Assembly (NCBI RefSeq): GCF_900113875.1
Contig: NZ_FORA01000001.1
Span: forward strand, 1,301,925-1,365,924
Reading direction: 5' to 3'
DNA: 64,000 nucleotides
From: Jannaschia pohangensis
GTDB taxonomy: Bacteria > Pseudomonadota > Alphaproteobacteria > Rhodobacterales > Rhodobacteraceae
Shown here one piece after another: positions 1-8,354 of this stretch (within the stretch, counting starts at the first letter, position 1; every line of letters begins with the position of its first letter). A program made the position numbers and the translations under genes. The notes under the pieces are model-generated. The model saw only the letters and a program-made list of their open reading frames with translations, searched no databases and was not told the DNA's origin.

Positions 1-535
1 TGAAGTGACCGTGGATCAGGGCCTGGATCGCCTTGAGCCTTTCGATGTCCTGCGGCCGTTCGGCGCGGAACGGATCCAGCATCGATTTGTCTTCGCCAGC
101 CGTATGGACCCGCCGTTCGATCCCGTATCGCGCAAGCAGTTCGGGAAAGCCGAAGCCGGCCGAGATGACCCCGATGCTTCCCGTGATCGAGGACCCGTCG
201 ATCCAGATATCGTCGGCTGCCGCCGCCAGCCAATAGCCTCCGGACGCGGCCACATCTTCGACGAAGGCGTGCACCGGAACCGAGGTTTCGTCGGCCAGGC
301 GCCGGATGTGCGCGCCGATCAGCGCCGATTGAACGGGCGATCCGCCAGGCGAGTTGATGACTAGGGCAACCGCCGCCGGTTTGCCCTTCCGGAAGGCGCG
401 CTCGATCACGGGTGCGATGCCATTGGCCGACAAGGTTCCCCGGGACCCGCTAGAAGCGATCACGCCTTGCAGCCGAACGACCGGAACGAACGGGCGACGA
501 GGCCGAAACGGAAAGGGGAGCGTGGAGATCATCAT
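1..535 (-). CDS. S49 family peptidase (SppA/SohB-like), 3' end outside window
   Basis: The minus strand is open from an ATG at 535 to the window edge (178 codons, no stop). The product begins MMISTLPFPFRPRRPFVPVV and contains the S49 clan features: VVRLQGVIASS near residue 19, INSPGGSPVQS near 61 (oxyanion region), and VEDVAASGGYWLAAAAD near 90, whose Ser in the ASGGY motif is the usual nucleophile, followed by SITGSIGV. S49 peptidases degrade signal peptides or other membrane-associated peptides with a Ser-Lys dyad. The reading frame stays open upstream of the ATG to about 709 with no good start, so the N terminus is uncertain. No long N-terminal membrane anchor is seen, as in short alphaproteobacterial S49 proteins. 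Confidence 0.85.
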   Translation of the reverse strand, partial: MMISTLPFPFRPRRPFVPVVRLQGVIASSGSRGTLSANGIAPVIERAFRKGKPAAVALVINSPGGSPVQSALIGAHIRRLADETSVPVHAFVEDVAASGGYWLAAAADDIWIDGSSITGSIGVISAGFGFPELLARYGIERRVHTAGEDKSMLDPFRAERPQDIERLKAIQALIHGHF

Positions 536-855
536 CGCGATGTATAGCGCGGACCCGAGGGGAACAAGGCAAGCCCCGGTCAGAAATGCCCCTGAAACCG
601 CAATCGGGCCGAATTGTTTCGGCGAAAGACCTGCCCCCCCGTCTTGGTGGCTGTCAGCGAAACCCCGTCACAGGCTGAGATGACCCGACGCGGTTGCCAC
701 GCTGGTGCGGTTCATTTCAATCCACAGCGCTGCGCGTGGTCAGCCGCAGTGAGATTGGCAAATTCGTGCGGCACGGACCGAAGGGAATACTGCCATCTGC
801 GCTGCACTCGCCACATCCACGGTTTCCCGCGTTCCGATTTTGCACAAGCCACTAT
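536..855. other. intergenic region with no supported gene
   Basis: These 320 bases lie between the S49 peptidase start and the flgI stop. A minus-strand reading of 15 codons (668-715, MNRTSVATASGHLSL) exists but has no ribosome site and no recognisable features, so it is not called. I see no clear terminator or RNA gene. Confidence 0.5.
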
Positions 856-2028
856 TCAACGGACGACAAACTCCGCATGCAGGGCGCCTGCTGCCTTGAT
901 GCTCTTTAGAATGTCGATCATGTCGCGTGCCGAGACACCCAAGGCATTCAGCCCGGCGACAACATCCGACAAGGTCGTTCCGCCCTGCACCACAGCGAGG
1001 CCCGGACCGGGTTCTTCCTGCAGTGCGACGCCGGTCCGAGGGACGACAACGGTCTGACCTTCGGTGAAAGGATTCGGCTGCACGACGAGCGGCGCCTCCT
1101 CGATCCGAAGCGTCAGATTGTTCTGCGAGACGGCGACTTCGGAAATCCGAACAGTGCTTCCCATGACGATCGTCCCGGACGCCTGATCCACCACGACGCG
1201 GGCACGCTGTTCAGGTGTGACTTCGATGTTTTCGATCGCACTCAGAGCATGTGCAGGCGAGCGGAGTCCGGTTCGACCGATATCGAGCAGGATCGTTCCC
1301 GCATCGAGCATCTGCGCGACATTGCCTCCGATCTGACCATTGATGGCCCGCTCCACACGTGACGCCGTCGTGAAATCGGGATCGCGAAGGGCCAATCGGA
1401 TCTGCGTCATCGACGTGAAGTCGAAATCCACTTCGCGTTCGACCCGTGCACCCGCAGGCAGCACCCCTGACGTGGGCACCCCTTCGATCACGGCGGCCGC
1501 ATCGCCACGGGCGGAAACGCCGCCTGCGATGATCGTCCCCTGAGCCACGGCATATATCTCACCGTCGGCCGCCGTCAGCGGCGTCATGACGAGCGTCCCG
1601 CCAAGCAGGCTATCCGCATCCCCGATGGCGGAGACCGTCGCGTCGATGCGTGCACCGCTGCGGGAAAAAGGGGGCAGAACCGCCGTGACAATGACCGCTG
1701 CGACATTGCGCGGACGAAATTGTTCACCCGTTACGTTGACGCCAAGTCTTTCGAGAATGCTTGTCATGATCTCTTCGGTGAAGGGCGCGTTGCGCAGGCC
1801 ATCACCGGTGCCGTTCAAGCCAACGACAAGACCGTATCCGACCAGATCATTTCCGCGCACACCATCGAATTCCACCAGATCCTTGATCCGGATGGACTGG
1901 GCCTGCGCGGCGATCCCTGTGAAGATGAAACCGAACAAGGCTGCAACGACGATCCGAAGAAGTGTCCGCAAGGACGGGCCAACGCGACCTGTCGGGCTCA
2001 CGTCCCCATTTCGTGGAACACCGCTCAT
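856..2028 (-). CDS. flgI: flagellar P-ring protein FlgI
   Basis: 390 residues, close to the usual 360-390. A Sec signal peptide ends near residue 43 (TGIAAQAQS), after which the mature protein opens with RIKDLVEFDGVRGNDLVGYG, the signature N terminus of FlgI. The C terminus (DVVAGLNALGVSARDMIDI and AGALHAEFVVR) is also typical. FlgI polymerises in the periplasm around the flagellar rod as the peptidoglycan-layer bushing. The ATG overlaps the flgL stop by 4 bases (ATGA), which fixes the start and indicates translational coupling at the end of the flgE-K-L-I run. Confidence 0.95.
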   Translation of the reverse strand: MSGVPRNGDVSPTGRVGPSLRTLLRIVVAALFGFIFTGIAAQAQSIRIKDLVEFDGVRGNDLVGYGLVVGLNGTGDGLRNAPFTEEIMTSILERLGVNVTGEQFRPRNVAAVIVTAVLPPFSRSGARIDATVSAIGDADSLLGGTLVMTPLTAADGEIYAVAQGTIIAGGVSARGDAAAVIEGVPTSGVLPAGARVEREVDFDFTSMTQIRLALRDPDFTTASRVERAINGQIGGNVAQMLDAGTILLDIGRTGLRSPAHALSAIENIEVTPEQRARVVVDQASGTIVMGSTVRISEVAVSQNNLTLRIEEAPLVVQPNPFTEGQTVVVPRTGVALQEEPGPGLAVVQGGTTLSDVVAGLNALGVSARDMIDILKSIKAAGALHAEFVVR

Positions 2029-3026
2029 CGCAGGTAATCCGTCAGTCGCAACCGCGCACGCCTTGCTGTAACGGCAAAGATCGTTTCGAGCCGCGTCATT
2101 TCATCCTGAAGGCGGGTCGCTGTCTCGAATGGATCCGCCGACAGAAGGTCGGTCCGTTGGCCTTCAAGTCGCGTTCGCGTCTCATCAAGCGTCGTGACAA
2201 TCCGGTCGAACCTTTCTTCGACACTGCCCAGACGGGCCTGTGTCTCGACAAGAGCTGTGGCCGCTACGGCCGACTTGCTCGGCAGCACGACAGCCAGGGA
2301 TTGCCGGGCCGCGCCCTCGATCGCGAACCCGGCCGAGGGAAGCGACGCGATCATCGCGGCCTGCTTCAGGGCGGCGCGAACGCCCGGGTCAGCGAGCGAG
2401 ACTGGAATTTCAGCCGCTTCGCCATCGCCGATGGGGAAGGACACGCTGGACGCAGGGAAATTGCGGAGCGCGGTAACTTCTGCACCGCCACCGATCGCAA
2501 AATAGCTGTCGAAGGATGCGACAAGATCGTTCGGATCGGTCGCCGCTGCCGCCAGGGCCGCCGTTTCGGCCAGCAATGTGTCGAAGTCGATCGGTGGGGC
2601 GGCCGCCACATCGCCGTTGGCGAAAACGAGGCGACCCGCTCGATCCTGGGAGAGAGTTGACACGATGTCGCGAAGCGCCGCCTCTCCATCGCGAGCCAAT
2701 GTGGCAATGGCCCCCGGGTCCGTGCCCGTGAGGGCCGCAGGCAGCTTTTCGGATATTGCGGCACCGACACTCTGGATCTGTGCAAGGCCTGCTTGCGCCC
2801 CTTCCAGCCAGGTCGTCGCAACCGACAGGGCTCCGCGTTGTGCGTCGTAGGTCTGCAACTGATGCATGATCCGCGACAGGGCAGAGAAGTCGCTTGCCAC
2901 GGCCCGCCCGACATCCGACTTTTTCCCGCTGGCCAATTCGGAGGTCAGCGTCTCGATGCGTGCGCGGGTTTCAACCGAATAGTCTCGGGGTCCGATGAAC
3001 GGCAAAAGGGGGCTCTTGGTTTGCAT
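2025..3026 (-). CDS. flgL: flagellar hook-filament junction protein FlgL (flagellin family)
   Basis: 333 residues with the flagellin-like layout: helical N-terminal part (VETRARIETLTSELASGKKSDVG, residues 18-40), a variable middle, and a helical C-terminal part (FDRIVTTLDETRTRLEG, near 280) ending with the arginine-rich RRARLRLTDYLR. Its place between flgK and flgI identifies it as the hook-associated protein FlgL rather than filament flagellin; sequence similarity to canonical FlgL is modest, so the call leans on context. It starts one base after the flgK stop and overlaps flgI by 4 bases. Confidence 0.85.
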   Translation of the reverse strand: MQTKSPLLPFIGPRDYSVETRARIETLTSELASGKKSDVGRAVASDFSALSRIMHQLQTYDAQRGALSVATTWLEGAQAGLAQIQSVGAAISEKLPAALTGTDPGAIATLARDGEAALRDIVSTLSQDRAGRLVFANGDVAAAPPIDFDTLLAETAALAAAATDPNDLVASFDSYFAIGGGAEVTALRNFPASSVSFPIGDGEAAEIPVSLADPGVRAALKQAAMIASLPSAGFAIEGAARQSLAVVLPSKSAVAATALVETQARLGSVEERFDRIVTTLDETRTRLEGQRTDLLSADPFETATRLQDEMTRLETIFAVTARRARLRLTDYLR

Positions 3027-3027
3027 A

Positions 3028-4473
3028 TCAGATCTCCGATAGACGGTTCATCATGTCATTCACGGCCTGGATCACCCGCGCATTCGCCGCGTAGGCCTGC
3101 TCCACTTCGATCAGGCGACGCATCTCCGCATCGATGTCGACCGCCCCACCATCGCGCATCTGGATCAAACCTTCCGCTCGTGTCGCGGCAAACGCGACCT
3201 TGTCGTCCGCAACGATCCGATCGCTTGAGATCAGGGACTGCAATGAAGCCGCGAGACCGGTAAGATCCTGAGCGACGGCAGGGAGGCCTGAGGCGACAGG
3301 TAGACTACGCTCTGCAAATGCGGCGCCGTACCGCAAGAGCAGCGATGCATCTGCGCCCGTCTCGGGTGCCGCCGCGCCCAACCCATCCCGAAGGCGCCAA
3401 TGCGCATCGGGCCGGTCGGGAGCGACAAGGCCATTTATCTCGATCCGTCCGGCAAGGCCGACATCGGCGGCCGGATCGTATCCCGCCCCGTTGTCCGTGA
3501 ACAGGCCAGCTGCCCCGGGTGCAAGCGAGACATCGACAGTCGGAGACTGGAACCGGGAAATCAGATCAGCTGCCAGCGCATCAAGTCGTGCGTTGGCCTC
3601 GGGCGCGTCGCGGTCGCGAAGATCAAACAGCGCCTGAAGGCCACCGCCGGGAATGGCGGATGTCGCGCCGGAGGTGACCACGGACTTTCCATTCACCGAT
3701 AGCCCGGACAGTTGGATCGGCGTCGTCATTGCTGCCGTGATCGGTGCGCGCGCCGAAAAGCCGAGTTCGGCTGCCTTGCCGTCCAGCAGGATGACGCCAC
3801 TTTCGGAAACCAGCGCAATCGCACCATCGTCGCGCGGCAGTTCCCGAAGGGGGATTTGTCGGGATATCCGGTCCACAAGGACTGTCCGCTGATCGTAGAG
3901 ATCCGCAGTATCGTGGCCACCGGAGTTCAGACGCAGGATGTCGGTGTTGAGCCGCGCGATATTCTCGAGATCGGAATTTATCTGGCCGACGGCCTTCCCG
4001 ATATCGGCATCAGCCGCCTGACGTCTTTGCAGAACGATCGCATCCAGGCCATTCAACGTCTTGGCCAATTGATCCGCCGCCGTGGATACCTGTCCCAGTC
4101 GTGTGGCCGATGTCGGGTCGGACGCAGCCGCGAGGAAAGCCGCGTCCAGATTGGCCAATCTGCTTTGCAGACTGCCCGCATCGCCGGGAATTCCGAGCCC
4201 ATCCTCCAGTGCCAGAAGGAAATCCCGCGCGACGGAGCTGCCCTGCTGTTCGGATTGCGCTTCGCGGCGCAGCTGTGTGAGGCGCGGATCGCTTTCGCGC
4301 GCGATGGCGACGTTGGACCCGGGCAGACCGACGCCAGGGCCGACCGGATTGGCCGTCCGCCGGGCATAGCCCGGCAGATCGGCGCTCGAAACGTTGCGGG
4401 CCACGACTTCGGCCCGACGGGAGCTGAGATCAAGGCCTGCAACGGCAAAGTTGAGCGAAGAAGAGAGGCTCAT
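3028..4473 (-). CDS. flgK: flagellar hook-associated protein FlgK
   Basis: 481 residues. The N terminus (MSLSSSLNFAVAGLDLSSRR, then NVSSADLPGYARR) is the rod/hook/HAP class motif. The C terminus (VDIDAEMRRLIEVEQAYAANARVIQAVNDMMNRL) is the matching helical region shared by FlgK and FlgE. FlgK caps the hook outside the cell and joins it to the filament through FlgL. The middle domain is short compared with the enterobacterial protein, as is usual in alphaproteobacteria. It lies 24 bases downstream of flgE and ends one base before flgL, consistent with one transcript. Confidence 0.92.
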   Translation of the reverse strand: MSLSSSLNFAVAGLDLSSRRAEVVARNVSSADLPGYARRTANPVGPGVGLPGSNVAIARESDPRLTQLRREAQSEQQGSSVARDFLLALEDGLGIPGDAGSLQSRLANLDAAFLAAASDPTSATRLGQVSTAADQLAKTLNGLDAIVLQRRQAADADIGKAVGQINSDLENIARLNTDILRLNSGGHDTADLYDQRTVLVDRISRQIPLRELPRDDGAIALVSESGVILLDGKAAELGFSARAPITAAMTTPIQLSGLSVNGKSVVTSGATSAIPGGGLQALFDLRDRDAPEANARLDALAADLISRFQSPTVDVSLAPGAAGLFTDNGAGYDPAADVGLAGRIEINGLVAPDRPDAHWRLRDGLGAAAPETGADASLLLRYGAAFAERSLPVASGLPAVAQDLTGLAASLQSLISSDRIVADDKVAFAATRAEGLIQMRDGGAVDIDAEMRRLIEVEQAYAANARVIQAVNDMMNRLSEI

Positions 4474-4497
4474 GTCAGGCTCCTTTCAGGGTTGGGA

Positions 4498-5805
4498 TCA
4501 CCGCTTGATGTTGGTGGTTTCCTGCAACATCTCGTCCACGGTCTGGATGACCTTGGCGTTGGAGTTGTAGGCGCGTTGCGTCTGGATCAGCTGGGTCAGT
4601 TCCGACGCCACATCCGTCGCGCTCTCCTCTCGGGAGAAGCCGATGATATCGCCGACGGGTCCATCACCGGCATCCCACAGGTAGAATGCGCCGCTTTCGC
4701 TCGAGACCTGGTAGGTCTGGTTTGCCAGCGGCTTGAGCCCGTTCGGGTTCGGCACATCGACGATCGGGATCTGGTAGAGCACCTTTGTGAAGCCACTGTC
4801 ATAGATTGCCGAAAGCTGGCCGCGGGCATCCACCTCGATGGAGGCCAGGTTGCCGACAGGCGAGCCGTTCTTGGTGATCGAAAGCGGCGCGAAAGTGTCC
4901 GACAGTTGTGACAGACCGCGCGCTTCGAGCGGGCGACCGATATCCACTTCGAGCGGACCGCTTTGTGCGGCAATCGTGACCAGACCTGTCGCGGGGTCAT
5001 AGCCCCCGACCGCACCCGGCACGACACTGGCGATGGTTCCGCCGAAATCGCGGGTATCGTCGAAGGTGATGGTGAATTCACCAACCAGCAGGTTGCCCTG
5101 CGCCTCGTCGTTGATGGTCACCGTCCATTCGTTCGTGGCCGGCGCACCGGCCGCAGGGACCGTCGGCGTGAAGGTGATGTTGAGGTTCTGGGCCTGGCCC
5201 AGGTTGCCGAAGTATTCGAGTGCCATCTCTCGGGGGTCACCGGACGCGCCCGCGACGGTGTCGGTCGCAGGCAGGTTTACGCCAAGCGAGATCCGCGTCG
5301 TGGCATCGCCCTCGAACTGGTTGCCGTTGACGCGCACCGGGACGAGTCCACCGAGGGTGTCACGCGGGAAGCCGGGGATCTGACCGTCCTGATTGGCGGG
5401 CCACCCGAGCAGGGCCTGACCGCTGGCCGTGCGCAGAATTCCGTTCGCGTCGGCCCGGAAGGATCCGGTGGAGGTCATCCGCATCGGATAGTTGCCGACA
5501 CCTGCGTCGACGGATGTGATGGTCGTTACGGGCAACATACCGCGACCCGTCACCGACAGGTCCGTGGGATTGTTCGTAGTGATGAGCGTTCCGCGTTGAT
5601 CGACCGCGCGTCCGGTGGTCACGCGAACCCCGCCCGCGGAATAGGCCCCCCTGCTCTGGTCGAGGACCAGCGAGTGGAAATCCGCGACCGACCGCTTGTA
5701 GCCGAAAGTGGCCGAGTTCGCGATGTTGTCGGAGATCGTCGCCAGTCTGCTGGCATTGACGTTCAATCCCGTCACACCGGCGTTGAGGGAGGAGGAAATC
5801 GTCAT
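4498..5805 (-). CDS. flgE: flagellar hook protein FlgE
   Basis: 435 residues with the flagellar basal-body rod motif at the N terminus (MTISSSLNAGVTGLNVNASR, then ISDNIANSATFGYKRS), the hook core (LSVTGRGMLPV and FRADANGILRTASGQALLGW), and the C-terminal helix (SELTQLIQTQRAYNSNAKVI) ending MLQETTNIKR. FlgE polymerises into the universal joint outside the outer membrane. It is the first gene of the flgE-K-L-I group; the 133 bases between it and motB (5806-5938) have no gene and probably carry the operon promoter, although I cannot name a sigma-factor motif with confidence. Confidence 0.95.
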   Translation of the reverse strand: MTISSSLNAGVTGLNVNASRLATISDNIANSATFGYKRSVADFHSLVLDQSRGAYSAGGVRVTTGRAVDQRGTLITTNNPTDLSVTGRGMLPVTTITSVDAGVGNYPMRMTSTGSFRADANGILRTASGQALLGWPANQDGQIPGFPRDTLGGLVPVRVNGNQFEGDATTRISLGVNLPATDTVAGASGDPREMALEYFGNLGQAQNLNITFTPTVPAAGAPATNEWTVTINDEAQGNLLVGEFTITFDDTRDFGGTIASVVPGAVGGYDPATGLVTIAAQSGPLEVDIGRPLEARGLSQLSDTFAPLSITKNGSPVGNLASIEVDARGQLSAIYDSGFTKVLYQIPIVDVPNPNGLKPLANQTYQVSSESGAFYLWDAGDGPVGDIIGFSREESATDVASELTQLIQTQRAYNSNAKVIQTVDEMLQETTNIKR

Positions 5806-5938
5806 AAGCGGTCCTTTCTGGGTCTCATGCTGTGCGCGATCCGAGTCGCGTCCGGTGAACCATGCAGGCCGGAAGTTAAGAGGCCGCTAACTCCCAAGGC
5901 TTTTTGCGGGCAATTGTCGCGATTGCCGAAGACGGCCG

Positions 5939-6745
5939 TCAGCGGCGGAGGGGAACGGTGTCGCGCAGAACGATGATCTCGACCCGGTTGTTGCGACTGG
6001 ACATCGGGTCCGTCGCGGCGGGACGGCGATCGGCGTGACCGGTCACGCGCACGACGCGCGCCTCGGAGACGCCCACATCCGGCAGGCGGCGGCGCAATGC
6101 ATGGCCACGGCCCGACGACACCTCCCAGGATTGCGGGGCGCGTTCGACCACCGGAACCGACGCGATATAGGCGTCGATCGCCACGGAATTCGGCACCTTT
6201 CGGACTTCGCCCGCGACCGACGCCAGAAGCCGTTCCAGAAGCGGCGTCACCTCGACCCCGTCATACAATGGCGAGTCGGGCAGATCGAAGAACTCGATGA
6301 CCAGCCCTTCGTCCGTCAGGCGCACGGCCACATGGCGCAGGTCTTCGCGGTCCAGAAGACTTTCCCCACCTTTGCCCATGATCGCGGCCTCGATCGCCTC
6401 CAGCACGCCGTCTTCGGGCGCCGTACCGTTCGCGTCGGATTGCGTGATGCCGCCGCGCCCCAACTGGATCATGCTGGCGTCGCCAGACATCGATTGCCCA
6501 GTCAGCACCCCGTCGCCGCCAGCCGACACCGGGGTCAGCGACACCGTCGGACTGAAATAGTCGGCCAGACCGCGGCGTTGCTGATCCGTGGTGGCATTGA
6601 GCAGCCACATCAACAGGAAGAACGCCATCATCGCGGTCACGAAATCCGCATAGGCGACCTTCCATGCGCCGCCGTGGTGCCCGCCCTCGACCACCTTCTT
6701 GCGCTTGATGATGATCGGACGGGTATTGTCGTCTTTCTTGCTCAT
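5939..6745 (-). CDS. motB: flagellar stator protein MotB
   Basis: 268 residues. The opening (RPIIIKRKKVVEGGHHGGAWKVAYADFVTAMMAFFLLMWLLNATT) has the basic cytoplasmic tail and single transmembrane helix of MotB; the Asp in AYADFVTAMM is the conserved proton-binding residue. The C-terminal half (DEGLVIEFFDLPDSPLYDG to SSRNNRVEIIVLRD) is an OmpA-like peptidoglycan-binding domain. MotB anchors the stator to the wall and, with MotA, conducts ions to drive rotation. No motA is visible beside it; the nearest upstream gene, a PNPOx-like protein, is 57 bases away and unrelated. Confidence 0.95.
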   Translation of the reverse strand: MSKKDDNTRPIIIKRKKVVEGGHHGGAWKVAYADFVTAMMAFFLLMWLLNATTDQQRRGLADYFSPTVSLTPVSAGGDGVLTGQSMSGDASMIQLGRGGITQSDANGTAPEDGVLEAIEAAIMGKGGESLLDREDLRHVAVRLTDEGLVIEFFDLPDSPLYDGVEVTPLLERLLASVAGEVRKVPNSVAIDAYIASVPVVERAPQSWEVSSGRGHALRRRLPDVGVSEARVVRVTGHADRRPAATDPMSSRNNRVEIIVLRDTVPLRR

Positions 6746-6802
6746 GGCCGGACCTCCGAAGGGTCACACCTAGAGGTCAGAGGTAAAGACTCCGTTAGCG
6801 GA

Positions 6803-7345
6803 TCAGGGGGCGATCCAATGCCGTTGGCCGTCCGCGAAGCGCGCCCTGCGGTGCGGATCATGGGCCAGCGACAGCGCATCCATGGCATGCACCCGGCCCA
6901 CAAGGGCGCAGAACCGCGCCACGTCTGGGGTGCGGGTGACGACTTCGGGCATGTCCACGGGCGTCCCCGGCGCGGGGTCGGTGCCATAGTTGAGGCGGGC
7001 CAGGGGCGGGACACGCGCCCAACGTATCGGGTCGGACGCAACAAGACGAAGGGTCACCCTCAACCGGACCTGCACCTGCGTGGCCGCGTCCCACAGAAGG
7101 ATCGTCGCACGTGGATCGACCGCCAGGGCGCGCACCTTTGCCGTCCGAAGATCGGAATGCACCTCGACTTCGGACGCCGCGCGATCGGCCCGGCGCAGGC
7201 CCACGGTCCGGGCCTCGGGTCCGTCCTGTCCCATGGTGGCCAGGGTCACGAATCGAAACGGATCGTCCGCATTGGCCGCACCTTGGGCCAGACGATCCCA
7301 GACGTGATCCTCCAGGTCGGACAGGGTCAGGAAAGGGTCATTCAT
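6803..7345 (-). CDS. pyridoxamine 5'-phosphate oxidase family protein
   Basis: 180 residues. The sequence FRFVTLATMGQDGPEARTVGLRR near residues 31-53, VEVHSDLRTAKVRAL near 63 and ATILLWDAATQVQVRLR near 80 follow the flavin-binding split-barrel pattern of PNPOx-like proteins. The protein is shorter than true PdxH, and the PdxH C-terminal substrate motif is not evident, so a general FMN-dependent role is more likely than pyridoxal phosphate synthesis. The start codon overlaps the 3' end of the AttH/CrtC-like gene by 8 bases, so the two may share a transcript. Confidence 0.8.
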   Translation of the reverse strand: MNDPFLTLSDLEDHVWDRLAQGAANADDPFRFVTLATMGQDGPEARTVGLRRADRAASEVEVHSDLRTAKVRALAVDPRATILLWDAATQVQVRLRVTLRLVASDPIRWARVPPLARLNYGTDPAPGTPVDMPEVVTRTPDVARFCALVGRVHAMDALSLAHDPHRRARFADGQRHWIAP

Positions 7346-8354
7346 AGCCGGTCATCTCCAGATATCCGGTGGCCGCATGACTTCCCGTCACCCGCACGGG
7401 GCCTTCCCAATAGGGAAACAGCGTCGATTGCCAGCTGCCAGGATTGACCGCCTCGACCGTTACGTCGACCTGCTGCGCGGGCAGGGTGAGGCGCCAGCGG
7501 GTCGGCACATCGCGCCCCTCGACCACGGAGGTCGCCAGCGGTTCAAGGCCGAGCGCGTCGCCATAATACGGCGTCAAGGTTCCGTCCGGTGCGATCCAGG
7601 AGGCATAGTGGAAATCCGCGCCGCCGCGTAGAGCGAAGGCCATCAGGCGGAACCCGTCGTCAAAATGAAGCGAAAACCAATCCCACCCCTCCTGATCGCC
7701 TTCGAGGGGCTGCGACGACCACTCCCGGTCGAGCCAGGCCTTGCCGGTCACTTTCATCGGCCCCTCCGGCAGGTCGAGCGTGCCGGTCACCTCGTAGAAG
7801 GGCTGTGAGTAATAGTAGCTGGCCTGCCCCGACTGCGACTTGATCGAGAACCCTGCGTCGCCGTGAAAGACCAGCGGACCCTGGGCCAAAAGCGCCAGGT
7901 CATAGCCCGCCTCGGACGTTTGCGCGGTCAGTTGCAGGGTATCGAAGGTCGGCCCCGTCAGCAACCAATCGTCGATCCAGGCATCGAAGGGCGTGGGCTC
8001 CACGCCTGCCTGTCCGATGTCGCCGCGGGCGAACCGCTCTCCCGTAAAGTGGGCGTCAGGCGTGGTCAGGCCGAAATGCCCCATCCAGACCTGCGGCCCG
8101 GTGGGGGTCAGGGCCGAGCGGAACAGCGTCCATTGCACGCCGTAGTCGCGTCCGTCCTCGCCGGTCAGTGCGGCGGTCACATACCACCATTCGATCCGGT
8201 AGTCGGGGTGCGCACCATGATCTGCGGGGAAGTCGAAGACGCGACCGGGTTCGGGCAAGGCGAACCCCTCGCCCCCCTGCCCGAGGCCCGCGAACCCCTG
8301 GGCGTGGAGCGGAAGGGCAAGCCAGATGAGCGCGATGATGAGCCTAGCGTTCAT
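7338..8354 (-). CDS. AttH/CrtC-like (carotenoid 1,2-hydratase-type) periplasmic protein
   Basis: 338 residues from the ATG at 8354. The start was chosen because MNARLIIALIWLALPLHAQG is a clean signal peptide and because it overlaps the permease stop by 11 bases. The body contains DYRIEWWYVTAALTGEDGR near residue 50, WLDREWSSQPL and GWDWFSLHFDDGFRLM near 195-225, hallmarks of the two-lipocalin-domain family that includes AttH and the carotenoid hydratase CrtC. Next to an FtsX-type permease and a LolD-like ATPase it matches the AttEFGH arrangement rather than carotenoid synthesis. Its likely role is a periplasmic partner handling a lipid or hydrophobic ligand for the exporter; the ligand is unknown. 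Confidence 0.8.
   Translation of the reverse strand: MNARLIIALIWLALPLHAQGFAGLGQGGEGFALPEPGRVFDFPADHGAHPDYRIEWWYVTAALTGEDGRDYGVQWTLFRSALTPTGPQVWMGHFGLTTPDAHFTGERFARGDIGQAGVEPTPFDAWIDDWLLTGPTFDTLQLTAQTSEAGYDLALLAQGPLVFHGDAGFSIKSQSGQASYYYSQPFYEVTGTLDLPEGPMKVTGKAWLDREWSSQPLEGDQEGWDWFSLHFDDGFRLMAFALRGGADFHYASWIAPDGTLTPYYGDALGLEPLATSVVEGRDVPTRWRLTLPAQQVDVTVEAVNPGSWQSTLFPYWEGPVRVTGSHAATGYLEMTGYE

Noticed and set aside
668..715. 15-codon minus-strand leader-like reading frame before the S49 peptidase
   Set aside because: No ribosome site, no regulatory codon run and no conserved context; it could be chance.
7338..8354. True carotenoid 1,2-hydratase CrtC
   Set aside because: The family resemblance is real, but the neighbours are an exporter and not carotenoid genes, and there is a signal peptide; AttH-like is the safer call.
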